The notes under the pieces: generated by a model
Told to the model about the DNA's origin: nothing
What the model saw: the letters and a program-made list of their open reading frames with translations, nothing else
Databases searched by the model: none
Shown: piece by piece, positions 45,319 through 56,709 of the stretch
How the letters are laid out: every line of letters starts with the position of its first letter
How positions within the stretch are numbered: position 1 is the first letter of the stretch
DNA from: Takakia lepidozioides
Lineage: Eukaryota > Streptophyta > Takakiopsida > Takakiales > Takakiaceae
DNA length: 64,000 nt
Assembly: GCA_030704615.1 (NCBI GenBank)
Contig: CM060732.1
Span: 8,866,001 to 8,930,000, forward strand
Direction: 5' to 3'
Position numbers and translations under genes: made by a program

Positions 45319-45656
45319 CACGTGCAGTATCCAGAGTGTGCCATGGAAGTCATATGTTCCAATCATAACGACCACCCCACCCCCATCCTGCATAATTTGA
45401 CTCCACGTGTGGACCTGGGATTAAATGTCCGAAGTCATATATGCCAGTCACGAAAGACCCTCCCACTCCATATTGTCATGCCACGTGTCATGTCCAGTCT
45501 AATCCATATGTTGTCTTGGGGTTAATCTGTGGAAATCACCATGTCATGCCACGTGTCGTTCCTGGTATTCTTCACGTGCTGTCCTGGGGTTAATCCGCGG
45601 AAGTCGTATATGCCAGTCGTGAAGACAATGTCGCCTTCCCTTTGACGTGACACGTG
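45319..45656. promoter_or_regulatory. Cluster of six CACGTG motifs in a degenerate tandem repeat
   Basis: CACGTG occurs at 45319, 45404, 45482, 45550, 45573 and 45651. The surrounding words TGGGGTTAATC and GAAGTCATATATGCCAGTC recur about every 85-175 bp. CACGTG is the G-box bound by bZIP and bHLH factors in plants. Whether this is a regulatory region or only a decayed satellite cannot be told here. Confidence 0.5.
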
Positions 45657-46019
45657 GCATATCCCTTCCGTTCCACATGAAGGTGGCATGGATTTGCAGT
45701 CATTTACTACGGTCCTATCAATGACTATGATTAAGCGTCCCCATTGCCACATCAACAGTGAGCTCCACGACTGGCAGATATGACTCTATGGCGCTTATGT
45801 CTCATTTGTCACAACTGACTAGGTTTATCTGACTGGGCAGTCATGCAGTCATAAAAGGCTGATATGACTGGAAAGTAGCAGATGTAAAAGCCGGGATCTG
45901 TTGTAGTGAGATGCAGGTTCAGCATGAGGCAAGTTGCATGAAGTGAAGTTGTTTCATACGGAATTGGAAGCAGTCAATCAGAGAGTTCTCATACAGTGTG
46001 CCACACTAACGACTAATTT

Positions 46020-46554
46020 GGAGATGGTTGCGATGGAGGTCAAGAAGCAAGCTGAGCGGTGTATAACGGCGGAGACGGAGGTAATGGAATAGGGGAAACT
46101 CATGAAGGATGCTCTCTGTCGCAATGAAGATACAATTCAGCAGTTGCACCAGGTCAATGCCCAGAAGGACATGCACATATTTGAGTTGCAGCAAACAATC
46201 ACAATACGGGAGAATGAACTTTCTGTGAGTGAAAGAGCTTGGAAATAAGCCAATAATCTGTCAATTGCCTATACAGCTCTGGTTGAGCCTCATGCGAAAC
46301 GCATGGAGATTTTACAACAGCAGTTGGAAACATACAGGCCCAAGGAGGAGCAGGATCTCTGTGGTGTTGCACAGGACTTGGTGGATAATCATCTTTTGCA
46401 AGAATGGTTAACACAAGGGCCAGTGGAGGGGAAAGCACCAAGGAAGCTCACTCAAGACGAGATGAATGATCTCAGGCTACGGGTGCAGAACATTGCCACA
46501 ACCACTATAGACAATGTCTATAGTCGGAGGGGGCTGCTATTTCATGAGCCATGA
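46020..46554 (+). pseudogene. Coiled-coil protein fragment
   Basis: The plus-strand frame reads LEMVAMEVKKQAERC, GKLMKDALCRNEDTIQQLHQ, and LQQTITIRENELSVSE, then RMEILQQQLETYRPKEE, with two in-frame stops (about 46090 TAG and 46246 TAA). It ends just inside the ATGAGCC repeat. Heptad-like spacing suggests a coiled coil. No family is recognised. Confidence 0.45.
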
Positions 46555-46635
46555 GCCATGAGCGGCATGAGCCATGACCAGAGTCTTAAGTGTCGAAAAA
46601 AACATGAGCATGACTATTTTCCAGAAATGAGTGTC
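46532..46635 (+). repeat. ATGAGCC-repeat boundary motif, copy 2
   Basis: GCTATTTCATGAGCC and further ATGAGCC heptamers precede an AGTCTTAAGTGTCG block. Layout and orientation match 31976-32080. Confidence 0.6.
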
Positions 46636-46991
46636 CGCGGGAATAGGGTTGAGGGTGTCACGGTCATAGGGGGAGATGGACCTCCCGATGAACGAGGTTC
46701 GGCAATGTTTTTTAGAGTTACCAATTGAAAGGCAATGTTTTGCGAATGGTAGGGTGGTACTGCTCTGTAGAATGAGGGCCCATTTCAGCCTACCAGCCAT
46801 TTGAAAAATCCACCCACACTCCCAATCCCAAATGAAATGAGGAATGATGCATTCTGGGAACGATGGATACAGAATAGAACAAAAAGAGGGCACAATGGGG
46901 TTTTTATTGATCCACATGAATTGCATTTGAAGCACGTCTACTGTGCTGATTGTGCAAACAAATCTTTAGCCCTGTGCCTTCTGAATACAAG

Positions 46992-47705
46992 TCACGTTGT
47001 CAATGGGACTTCGACTACTCTGAAAACTAGCTCATGAGTCATCGGGCTCCTCCAGGTAAACTGGATTGCAGCCGTTGTACTGCCCCTGTTGATGTTCACC
47101 ACAATGTCGTGCACTTCAATCATACCACCATCGAATATGGAAAGCTTCACATTTTCGTCATCCACACCAATGCGAATGTCCCCTTACAATGGGGAAGAGG
47201 AGCGCACTTCTTCAGGAGTATACGTCTCTCTTATGGAGTCCACCCACGTCCACTGGCAGCAGTTCCACCGCAACAGCATAGCAGTGCGCATTCTTCTGCA
47301 TGGGTGCCTGTCGTAGCTGGGAAAATCGGAATCAAGGATGCGCAGGAGCCACGGACTCCTTAGACCAAGATCGTCACCCCGCTCGAAGGCATGGTGGCCT
47401 GGGATATACTCAAAAGCCGACAATGTTTCCACATTCGAACCAGTATCTTCTGTGTAAACTATGTACCAGATAACGATGTCTCCCGATGTGGCCGAATACA
47501 TTGCATAATCAAAGCCTCCATAAGGGCAGTTGTCGCGGTTCCGGAAGCACGACATCCTTGCAAAAGAGGACCTGAGGACGTCTTTGATGCCGATGACAAT
47601 GACCTTGCGGACAGCAACGAAGCCCTTAGATTTTCGAAATGATGAGAAGCGGAAGAGCAGTGCGGGCTCCAATAATGGAGCATCTCGGTCCCACGTACCC
47701 ACCAA
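46992..47705 (-). pseudogene. Unrecognised protein, paralogue of the gene at 48102-48690 (one stop)
   Basis: It reads NCPYGGFDYAMYSATSGDIVIWYIVYTEDTG, LSAFEYIPGHH and LLRWNCCQWTWVDS. A TAA follows at about 47184, then GDIRIGVDDENVKLSIFDGGMIEVHDIVV to VVEVPLTT. The plus-strand neighbour has the same blocks in the same order, so both come from one family of about 200 residues. The conserved CCQW, GDIR and DGG-I-HDIVV words suggest a beta-rich fold, but no function can be assigned. The N-terminus is uncertain. Confidence 0.5.
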
Positions 47706-47805
47706 TCATCGTGTAACGTGTTCATCACGCCAGCGGTGGATGAACCGATACCTCTTTCTCATCCACGGGGTATAGTTTGAAATGTGCCACCGAAGTCCAT
47801 CCCCC

Positions 47806-47826
47806 GGATGGAAATTCGGCGCCGCA
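47806..47826. repeat. Isolated palindrome between divergent paralogues
   Basis: GGAAATTCGG-CG-CCGCATTTAC, an imperfect copy of the array palindrome, lies between the starts of the minus gene (47705) and the plus gene (about 48102). Confidence 0.7.
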
Positions 47827-48101
47827 TTTACATCGAAGGGGGGATGGACTTCAACGTCTCGGGTGGCTATAGGCCCACCTGGCACTTACTGCCCATAGTT
47901 TGCATGGCAGGGAAGGAAACTGAAACGGCTACATTCATGGAGCAGCCAATCTTCATCCGTGCAGGTTCCTGTAGGGGGGAAATTTAAATGTTCCCTGGAG
48001 TGTTTGTGAGGAATTGCAACGTTTGCTTGAACTTCTTCCAGCCACCGCGCTGCTGCCTCCTCCATCCGGGAGCTGCTGTCATTGAGCGTACTCCGCTAAT
48101 C

Positions 48102-48690
48102 TTTTTCAAGGATGCCGTGCCGCCGAAATCCTGCTGACTGCCCTTATCATGGCCACGATTATGCTATGTTCAAACCAGAATCAGGAGACATCATTGTCTG
48201 GCTCTCTGTTTTCACTGACGCTTCTGGAATCAAGCGGGAGTCTTTGCGCGCAATGGAGTATTTGGAGGGCTATTACCGCTTTGAGTGAGGTGAGGGCGAG
48301 GGTCAATGCGGTCCGTGGGTCCTGAAAATTGTTGACCTCGATATACCAAGCTGGAATGGAATGCTGGACAAATCACGCACGGCCTCGCTTTGGCGCTGGA
48401 ACTGCTGCCAGTGGACCAGGGAGGACGGCACCGGGGAAAACTATATTCGTGGAGTTCACTCCGCTCTTCCAGTGTATGGAGACATTCGGCTGAGTTGCGA
48501 AGACGAATCGCATGGGCACATGAGGCCCACAGTGACCTTGTCAATGTATGATGGTGGTATCATTGATGGGCATGACATTGTGGTCAGCTCCACCAAGGGC
48601 ACCAGAACGACCGCATTGCAGTTTACCTCGAGGTGCCGCATCAGTAATGAGCTTGTTTTGAGGGCTATCAAAGTTCCGTTGACTTGGTGA
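48102..48690 (+). pseudogene. Unrecognised protein, paralogue of the gene at 46992-47705 (one stop)
   Basis: The plus-strand frame reads DCPYHGHDYAMFKPESGDIIVWLSVFTD and AMEYLEGYYRFE. A TGA follows at about 48282, then GPWVLKIVDLDIPSW, SLWRWNCCQWTRED, LPVYGDIRLSCEDE, SMYDGGIIDGHDIVV and AIKVPLTW. The upstream region 47830-48100 has open stretches that may hold more exons (for example MDFNVSGGYRPTWH). The 5' end is not fixed. Confidence 0.5.
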
Positions 48691-48959
48691 CGCCCATGTA
48701 GAAGGAGGAAGGGCTTAGATTTGTTTGGAGTTGCTAAATGTGAGACACCGTGTTCGATCAATAAAACAACCCATCGTACCTCACTTCTGTGTGCTGGTGT
48801 TTCATTGTGTTCAAGAACTGCCGTAATTGGCCCACTGTTTACAATTTGTGGTCTCATTTCTACAATGTGTCTATCCATATGAATATACCAGAGTCAGCGA
48901 TATCAAAGTCCTGAGGTGAAGGAAATCCATGTATGAGTAAAAGGAAACATATACATGCT

Positions 48960-49800
48960 GAAGCTCGGAAATGCGGCACCGCATTTCATTTTTTTCCATG
49001 CAGTTCCCTTTCCTCCGTTGTGGTCGTAACGGAAATGTTGTAACGCATTTCATTTCTTGACATGGCATTACCATACTTTGAATTGGAAATGCGGCACCGC
49101 ATTTCCATGTCAAGTCATCGAAATTTCGTACTGGACAATGGAATGTGGCACCGCATTTCTGTCCAGAACAATGGAATGCGGTGCCGCATTTCTATCGAAG
49201 GGTCTGGAATTGGACAAACAACGATGTCCGTTCTGGAAATGCGGCACCGCATTTCCATGTCCGTCATCAAAAAATTTCGTATTGGACAATGGAATGCGGT
49301 GCCACATTTCCGTCGAGCTAGATGGAATACCCACACGGGTCTGGAATTGGACAAACAACGATGTGGGCCTTGGAAATGCGGCGCCGCATTTCCATGTTTG
49401 GCAATCGAAAGTTCTTATTGGACAATGGAATGTGGTGCCGCATTTCCGTCTAGCACGATGGAATGCGGTGCCGCATTTCTGTCCAAGGGTCTCGAATTGG
49501 ACAAACAACGATGTCCGTTCTGGAAATGCGTCTGCAGTTGGAAAAACGTCCATCTCCAAAATGGAAATGCGGCACCGCATTTCCATGTCTGCCATTTAAA
49601 TAATGTGTTCGACCTCCGCATGCGGGGTGGCATTTCCATTTACCTCCATGGAAGGAGCTGGCAATCGGCAAAACTGTCGTGTTGAGAACGGAAATGCGGC
49701 ACCGCATTTCCGTTCGGCCAAACAGTTTCTGATGTCCAAACCATGAAACGGAAAATTGTTCTTTCCCCGGTTTTGGAAATGCGGTGCCGCATTTCCGATT
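48960..49800. repeat. Palindrome array C (about 15 palindromes, different spacers)
   Basis: The same GGAAATGCGG / CCGCATTTCC palindrome occurs here, mostly with CA or TG centres. It is joined by spacers unrelated to array A, for example GGACAATGGAATG and GGGTCTGGAATTGGACAAAC. Spacing is irregular, about 30-80 bp. It sits between the plus gene ending at 48690 and the 3' end of the methyltransferase-like gene (49933). Confidence 0.9.
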
Positions 49801-50721
49801 TTGGGAGGGACGTGGTTTGGACGATGGTGTCGTTGAGAAGCACATGGGAGAGGGGACATGAAGGACGGGGAGAATTTCCTTTATATACTCTGGAAGGGAA
49901 TTTAAATGTACAGAGAGTTCATTAAAATTCTATTAATCTTGAAAATCATCAGTATCGTCGTCCTGTCCTTGACTGTCCTGCTCCGCCTCCACCCCGTCAT
50001 TGCCTTTCTCATCTCCAGTGGACTGCTCGTTGGCCAGGCTTTCAAAAATCCCATCTTCCCTTTGCGGAACCGACCATCTCACCTCCGTTGGGTCGTCGTC
50101 CTCCCTGTCTGCATCGCTCTCATCCGCTGAATCACATATGAACTTTCGCACCCGTCTACTTGTCTCAGCTGCTGCCAACTCTTTCCTTATCCTTCTGTCC
50201 TCCTAGCCCTCTCCAAAATCTGCTCTACTTTACTGGGATTCTCACATCGTCTAATCGCTTGTATTTGCGAGTTTAGCTGCATAACTAGGAAGGGAGTAGT
50301 CCTTCACCGGGCTCGTCATGAAGTCGGCCCTCGCAAAGAACGAGACTTTCTTCCTGGAAGGAAGTGTAGGCCCTACATGTTTCGACCCGGATCCTGGAAT
50401 CCTGCACATAACAACACACCAACGAGACCAATGAGAACCACAGTCCGGAAATGCGTTTGACAAAAAATCACCCAAAAGGCTTTGCAAACTTACAATGTTT
50501 GCACTCACTCGTATTCCGGGTTTCTCTCGGCATCAATGTCCACTGTCTCTTCCTCCGACTCCGACGAATCCGAGGAGTCTTTGGCTTCGATGGGAGCCTT
50601 CACATTCCGTTGAAGCCCTTCCACATGGGATCCCCAGGCGGATGTGTCCTCCTCGTAGGCAAAGAGGTGCCGGTCGGAAAACCGCCTAGCCCACATTGAG
50701 GCACCTGTTACAATGCCATCC

Positions 50722-51450
50722 TGTCGCGGCCCCTTGCCTTGAGGGCAGGGGGGTCGGGACACATGAGGGGCTGCCCCTGTGGTGGGGGCAGCGGCAGCGA
50801 TATGTATGGGGGGCTGAAGCACCCTTGAGTGCCCAAGGCACTCAAGGAGGCGGAGGCGCTCACTAGGTGGAGCCCCGCACACCGGGTTGCAGTGGGGGTG
50901 GCTCCACAAGGGGTGGTGGTAGCTTAGCGGGACTTAGTGGGGTGGCATAGGACTCACCATGGGGGCGGAGACCTTGTGGTGGGAGTCGTGGGGAGTCTTG
51001 GGACTCATCACGGTCTAGAGGGTCCGTGGTGTGTGGGCCAAGACTCACCGCGACTCATCACTGGGAGTCGAGGGTTTTCGTGGTGGTTCGCCATAAAATG
51101 GCATGGCTGGCTGTGAAACCCCCGCGGACAGCTACAGAAGTATATATAAGGGGAGTAGTGACCCCGAGAACGGTGCAAGCCCGTTGGTGACCAAAAACTA
51201 GTGAGTAAGCGAGCGAGCCGGAAAGCGACCAAAGAGTGGGGAGCTGTTCCGGATTGCCATCTACCAAAGGGAATTCTCCTAGTCCCAAATAGGTGGAGGG
51301 TTTAGTGGGAAGCGAAAGGGGGACCGTTATGTCCCGGTGAGCAGCCGAAGCTCCAAGTTGGCCCGGGCGGCCAGGTTGGGAGTCAGGCGCGCGCATCAAA
51401 GCGAGTAACTATGACTTGAAGGGGAGCTTACCGAAGTGAGGTGCGCGACA
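50722..51450 (+). repeat. 5' LTR (729 bp)
   Basis: It begins TGTCGCGG after the target duplication and ends GCGCGACA just before the primer binding site. TATATATAAG at about 51142 is a plausible TATA box. Only the last part, about 51246-51450, matches the 3' LTR; the upstream 520 bp does not. Confidence 0.8.
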
Positions 51451-51452
51451 CT

Positions 51453-51464
51453 TGGTATCATAGC
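51453..51464 (+). other. Primer binding site (initiator Met tRNA type)
   Basis: TGGTATCATAGC lies two bases after the 5' LTR. It differs at one base from TGGTATCAGAGC, the usual site complementary to the initiator tRNA 3' end. Confidence 0.85.
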
Positions 51465-51505
51465 TTAGAGTTCAGTACGCGATCGTCCTTGGGATTGGCC
51501 TCATC

Positions 51506-52980
51506 ATGGGGTCGGGCAAGCCAAAGCGAAAGCGGAACGGCCCAAAAGATGATGATCCTGGTGAGCCCGATGGGGGCGACGTGTCACCGAAGCGGCCGTT
51601 TGAGGAAGCGACGTGTCACCGAAGCGGCCGTTTGAGGAAACGACGCAGGTTTCTGAAAGCGAGGCCGCTCAAGAGCGGGAGGAATCCGAGGAGTTGGAGC
51701 CCGAGGAATCCGTGAGAGCTCCGACCGACCAACAGATGCCTCCCATGCCGGCAGCCTTTTGGGAAGGGTTGTTGGCGCACTTTGGCGGGACGTTGAAAGA
51801 CGTGTTGAAGGCGGCTAATGCCACTTCCACTAAGGCAAAGTTTAAGGTGAAGCCTAAGGAACCCGGCACCTTTGAGGGCGTCCGAAATCGGAAGGCACTC
51901 AACACCTGGCTCCTGGAGCTAGAGCAGTACTTCTGGGCGGCCAAGTTGAGTGACGAGGATCGGGTGGAAGTGGCTCCCACCTATTTGAGGGCCTATGCTC
52001 AACAATGGTGGCAGAAACGCCTTCACGATCGAGGCCCAAGCCCGGAAACCTTGAACTGGAGTGGGTTCAAGGAATTGATGAAGAGACAATTTGTGCCCCT
52101 CAACGCGTCCTGGCTTGCCCGGGACAAGATGAGGAATTTGAAGCAAACAGATGACATTCGGGGGTATGTCCAGCTTTCAATGTGCTGTTGCTCGAAGTCG
52201 CGGACATGGCAGAACCAGAAATGGTCTTCAACTTTGTGGCGGGACTGGCCCCATGGGCCAGGCGGAAGTTGGAGGAGAAGCCACCCAAGACTTTGAACGA
52301 GGCAATTGAGAGGGCTGAATGTTTCTCGGATGTCCCTAGGGGTGAGAGACAAGGCCGTACGGAGCTGAACCACAAGAAGACCCGGCGGGAAGGTGACTCT
52401 TTCCGACCGGAAAAGAAGTGGGATAGGCCACGCGGCGACAATGGCACGTGGAAATCGAAGGGAGGGCCTTCACACGTCAAGGCGACACCCGGTGCTTCGA
52501 AAGGAAAAGCGGGTGGAGCGGCTTATGGCGGACAGAAGGCGACCTTTGATGGAGTGTGTTTCAATTGCGGGGAGCCCGGGCACATGGCCAAGAAGTGCAC
52601 GAAGCCCCGGCAATTGAACATGACTCGGGCGACCACGGAGCTGTCGGAAGATACCATCAGTCGCTTGGTGGAAGCGGTGGTCGCCAGGACTTGCAAGGTA
52701 GGCAAATTTTCTTGTGAGTTGTATCAGGAAACGGCGCCTTACGAAAAGGGAGTCAGTTTGTTCGTGGATGGGATAATATCCGGAACTAATGTGTCGTTGT
52801 TGGTGGACACAGGAGCGTCGCACTCCTTCATGACACCGGCAACGGCACAAAGCTGGGACTCCCGACAAGTGACGTGGGGGCCTCTATTGAGGTGCGTTCT
52901 GCCAAAGGAGAACCACAGTTGGCGACAAGGTTGGCGTTTGATGTTCCTCTTCACTGGGGAGTTGGGAGGGACGTGAGAAC
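51506..52980 (+). pseudogene. gag: Chromovirus gag, zinc knuckle and protease (frameshifted)
   Basis: The start is ATG 51506 (MGSGKPKRKR). A 32-bp tandem duplication (51576-51607 and 51608-51639) throws it out of frame. The continuing frame 51613-52165 has the capsid core (LNTWLLELEQYFWAAKL, AYAQQWWQKRL). A lost base near 52165 shifts again to 52182-52976, which holds the zinc knuckle CFNCGEPGHMAKKC and the protease active site LLVDTGASHSF. The protease end is out of frame after about 52860. Confidence 0.88.
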
Positions 52981-53199
52981 TTCACCATCTGCGAGATCAA
53001 TGGAGTAGATCTCATTTTGGGGATGACCTTTTTGAGCAAATCCGGGCGGTCATAGATGGCCGCAAGAGAGTAGTCACGCTGCCATGTGGGAATGGTGGCG
53101 AGGTCTTACGAGTGTCGGAAACGCCCAAATCCGTGGGAGGGCGAATAAACCTTCTGTCAGCAAGGGAGTGGGCCGTGGAGGAGGCACACGAACCCAGTT

Positions 53200-54780
53200 T
53201 TGCTTTACATTAGAGAAGTGAAGGGAGAAGGCGATGGGGAGCCGAGCCCAGATTGGATCAAGGGGATTTTGGAGAAATACTAGGATGTGATGCCGGAGGA
53301 TTTACCAAACGGCTTGCCACCGCGAAGAGGAGTTGACCACAAGATTGAGGTGATACCGGGAACGGAACCGCCTGCCAAGGCACCCTACCGGTTGAGCCAC
53401 AGGGAGTTGGTCGAGCTGAAGACTCAGCTTAAGGATCTAATGTCAAAGGGGTACATCCGGCCGAGTAAGTCACCTTACGGAGCCCCGGTGCTATTCGCAG
53501 ACAAGAAGGATGGGACGCTGCGGATGTGTGTCGATTACAGGGCTTTGAATAAGGTGACTATCAAAAACCGGTACCCTTGCCAAGGATGACGACCTCTTCG
53601 ATCGGTTGGCAGGAGCGAAGTATTTCAGCCGGATCGACTTGCGCTTCGGCTATCATCAAATTCGGGTGGCGGAAGGAGATGAGGAGAAGACCGCGTGCAG
53701 GACAAGGTATGGTTCATATGAGTTCTTGGTGATGCCTTTTGGGCTCACCAATGCACCAGCGACATTTAGCACGTTGATGAACAGCCTTTTCAGGAGTGGT
53801 TGGATGACTTTGTGATCGTGTACATCGACGACATCTTGGTGTACTCGAAAACAAAGGAGGAGCACCTGGAGCACCTCAAAAGGGTGTTCCAAAAATTGCG
53901 AGAAGGGAAGCTGTATGCCAAAGCTTCAAAGTGCAAATTCGGGGTCACGAAAGTGGAGTTCTTGGGGCATGTGATTACACAGGATGGGATCAAAATGGAT
54001 GACATAAAGGTGAGGGCGATCTTGGACTGGGAGCCTCCGATTTCGGTCCTGGGAGTGCGATCCTTCCTAGGACTCGCCTTCTATTACCGGAAGTATGTGA
54101 GAAATTTCGCCAAGATCGCGGGGCCGCTGTCAGACCTTCTGTGTAAATCCAAAGTCTGGGTATGGAATACATTTTGTGGCCAAGCTTTTGCTGAATTGAA
54201 GCAGCGGATGGCGGAAGCTCCAGTCTTGAAAATCCCGGAGTTCGATCGTCCATTTGAGATTCATACAGATGTGTCGGACTTCGCGATTGGGGGTGTACTT
54301 ATGCAAGATGGACGTCCAGTGGCTTACGAAAGTAAGAAACTGAATGAAGTGGAGCGACGGTGGCCGACGCACGAAAAAGAGATGAAGGCGGTGGTGCATT
54401 GCCTTGAGCTTTGGCGCCACTATGTTGGTTCTAACCCAGTGAAGGTGTTCACGGACAATGTCACAGTGAAGTATTTTGCCACGCAGCCCAAGTTGTCCCC
54501 AAAACAACTTAGGTGGCAAGATACTTTGGCGGTGTTCGACGTGGATATCCAGTACAAACCGGGACGGGACAATGTGGTGGCCGATGCTTTAAGTAGAAAG
54601 CAGCAGCTCCTGTTGGTGTACAGGGGCGAGACGGCACTCCAAAGGAAGATCCGGAAGGCTTGCCGGAAGGATGAGCTAGCGAAGTCCGTGATGCAGGACT
54701 TGAGGATGGGGGTTAAATCGCAGTTCCACTTGCAAAATGGACTGCTCCGGTATAAGCAAAACGTCTCTACGTGCCAAAGG
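53200..54780 (+). pseudogene. pol: Chromovirus reverse transcriptase and RNase H (frameshifted)
   Basis: 53287-53589 carries [16 protein letters not shown] and [16 protein letters not shown], after a TAG at about 53281 where Gln is expected. After shifts near 53578 and 53795 follow [27 protein letters not shown] and the catalytic VYIDDILVYS. RNase H follows in 53800-54804 with FEIHTDVSDFAIGGVL, WPTHEKEMKAVVHCLELWRHY, FTDNVTVKYF and DVVADALSRK-like residues (NVVADALSRK). Confidence 0.9.
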
Positions 54781-56089
54781 GAGGGATCAGAGATAGCCTC
54801 TTGAGAGAATGCCATGATAGCCCGCTTGCGGGCCACGGCGGAGCCAAGCGCACTGCGGCACTCCTGAAGAAAGAGTATTTCTGGCCCAAACTGAGGGAGG
54901 AGGAGGAGAGGAGTATGTCAAGACATGCACCACATGCCAACAAAACCGGAGCGAGTTCAAAAAGCAAGCGGGGCTGTTACAACCCTTGCCGATTCCAGAG
55001 GGGACTTGGGAAAGCGTCTCGATGGATTTCATGACTGCTATGCCGCTGTCAAAAGGATTCGATGCAATCATGGTGGTGGTGGATAGGTTCAGTAAAATGG
55101 GCCATTTCATCCCCACCAAGGAGACGGCAACGGCGCAGGAGACAGAGCGACTTTACTTCGCCCACGTCTTAAAGCATCATGGAGTCCCGAAGGATATTGT
55201 CTCGGACCGCGATCCAAAGTTTACGAGTAAATTTTGGAGGACACTTTGGAAGAAGATGGGGACGAGGCTGAAGATGAGCACGCCTTCCGACCTACGACGG
55301 ACGGCCAAACGGAAAGAGTGAATTCCGTAGTGAAGCAATTCTTGCGGAATTACGTGTCGGCAGACCAATCAGACTGGATGGAACACTTAGACGCGACAGA
55401 GTTCTGTTATAATAACACAGAAACACTCCGCAACGGGAGTTTCCCCTTTCGTATTGGTCTATGGAAAAGCACCTCTGGTGCCGACAAGTTGGGCCGCCCA
55501 GGACGTTGAGGAACCGGCAGTAGCGGCGGTATTGGAAGAATGCGAGCGTTTGTTGAAGCTCGCAAAGTACAAAATTGCCAAAACTAGGAAACGGTATGAA
55601 AGGCAGGCGAATCGGAAGCGGAGGGAAGTGAAGTTTGAGGCAGGTACAGAGGTCTGGTTGAACATCAAGAATTTCCGACTACCTTCGGAAGTGAGTCCGA
55701 AGTTCGTACCTCCGTATGCGGGACCCTTTCGCATTCGGAAGGTTATGAATGAGGATGTGTATGAATTGGAGCTGCCGGCAAACAGTAAGGTGCACCCAGT
55801 ATTCCATGTATCCCTTTTGAAGCCTTACTTCAAAGATGAAGCGCGTCCGAATCGGCATCAAGTGTTGCGTCCACCACCTATGCTGTTGGATCATGAAAAT
55901 GAACCTGAGTACGAGGTGGAGGCAATACTTAAGTCGAGGAGGTTCAGGAACCGAGAAACGGAGTATCTCGTCAAATGGAAGGGCTATCATCATGTGGAGG
56001 CATCTTGGGTGCGTGCCTCAGAAATGGGAAACGCATTCGAGGCGGTTGCAGCTTTCAAAGGGCGACCTCAAAAGCGGAAGAAGCGTTGA
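54771..56089 (+). pseudogene. pol: Chromovirus integrase with C-terminal chromodomain (frameshifted)
   Basis: The HHCC zinc domain (HDSPLAGHGGAKRT; the Cys pair after a frameshift near 54900) is followed by the core, with MDFMTAMPLSKG (Asp), DIVSDRDPKFTS (Asp) and TDGQTERVNS (Glu). Shifts occur near 55265, 55310 and 55455. The last frame, 55454-56089, has the GPY-type segment PPYAGPFRIRKV and HPVFHVSLLKPY. A chromodomain follows: YEVEAILKSRRFR, EYLVKWKGYHHVEASWV. Chromodomains direct integration to marked histones in this clade. Confidence 0.9.
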
Positions 56090-56110
56090 TGTGGACATCA
56101 ACCTTGGAGC

Positions 56111-56126
56111 GTGGGGGGGGAGGAAA
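56111..56126 (+). other. Polypurine tract
   Basis: A run of eight G then AGGAAA directly precedes TGCATGC, the likely start of the 3' LTR. It lies 22 bp after the chromodomain stop codon. Confidence 0.65.
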
Positions 56127-56709
56127 TGCATGCTTAGCCCGGCTTAGCTAGCTCAGGAATCCAATTGCAAAAACTTGTATTGTACAAAATTTGCTTTAAA
56201 TGAAATGTTTCGAAATGTTGTGCTTCCTATTTTGTTTGGAATGGCGATGCATGGTATGGTTGGCTAGTGTGGTAGGCATGCTAGCTTACAAAAGCGGGAG
56301 AGGTAAATTGGGTTAATCGTGTGTTTGCACAGTGCCAAAATCGGGTGACTCCCATCCAAGGGGCAAGGAAACTTGCGCCTTCTTTGGGAGTTCACGTGCT
56401 AGTGCGCACCTGGCGCGTGCGCGTACTATAACTGCGCTACCGAGGGGGTTGCCTTGTAGTGCGGGCTAACGCGGAAGCTACGTGCTTCCGTTCACGTACT
56501 ATAATGTTCCGGACTGCCATCTACCAAAGGGAATTCTCCTAGTCCCAAATAGGTGGAGGGTTTAGTGGGAAGCGAAGGGGGACCGTTATGTCCCGGTGAG
56601 CAGCTGAAGCTCCAAGTTGGCCCGGGCGGCCAGGTTGGGAGTCAGGCGCGCGCATCAAAGCGAGTAACTATGACTTGAAGGGGAGCTTACCGAAATGAGG
56701 TGCGCGACA
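56127..56709 (+). repeat. 3' LTR (about 583 bp; U3 unlike the 5' LTR)
   Basis: It starts TGCATGC after the polypurine tract and ends GCGCGACA at the target duplication. From about 56505 to 56709 it matches the 5' LTR with about four differences. From 56127 to 56504 it has no visible similarity to the 5' LTR. Confidence 0.75.

Larger units (their letters stand above)
50722..56709 (+). mobile_element. Ty3/gypsy chromovirus with 5-bp target-site duplication CATCC
   Basis: CATCC at 50717-50721 and 56710-56714 flanks an element that starts TGTCGCGG and ends CGCGACA. Inside are a Met-initiator-type primer binding site, gag with zinc knuckle, protease, RT, RNase H, integrase and a C-terminal chromodomain. 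At least eight frameshifts and one stop prevent expression. It lies antisense to the methyltransferase-like gene, within 17 bp of that gene's splice acceptor. Confidence 0.93.

Noticed and set aside
50722-51245. Reading the 5' LTR U3 as a host gene or separate element
   Set aside because: It has no coding pattern. It is bounded by the target duplication on one side and by shared LTR sequence plus the primer binding site on the other.
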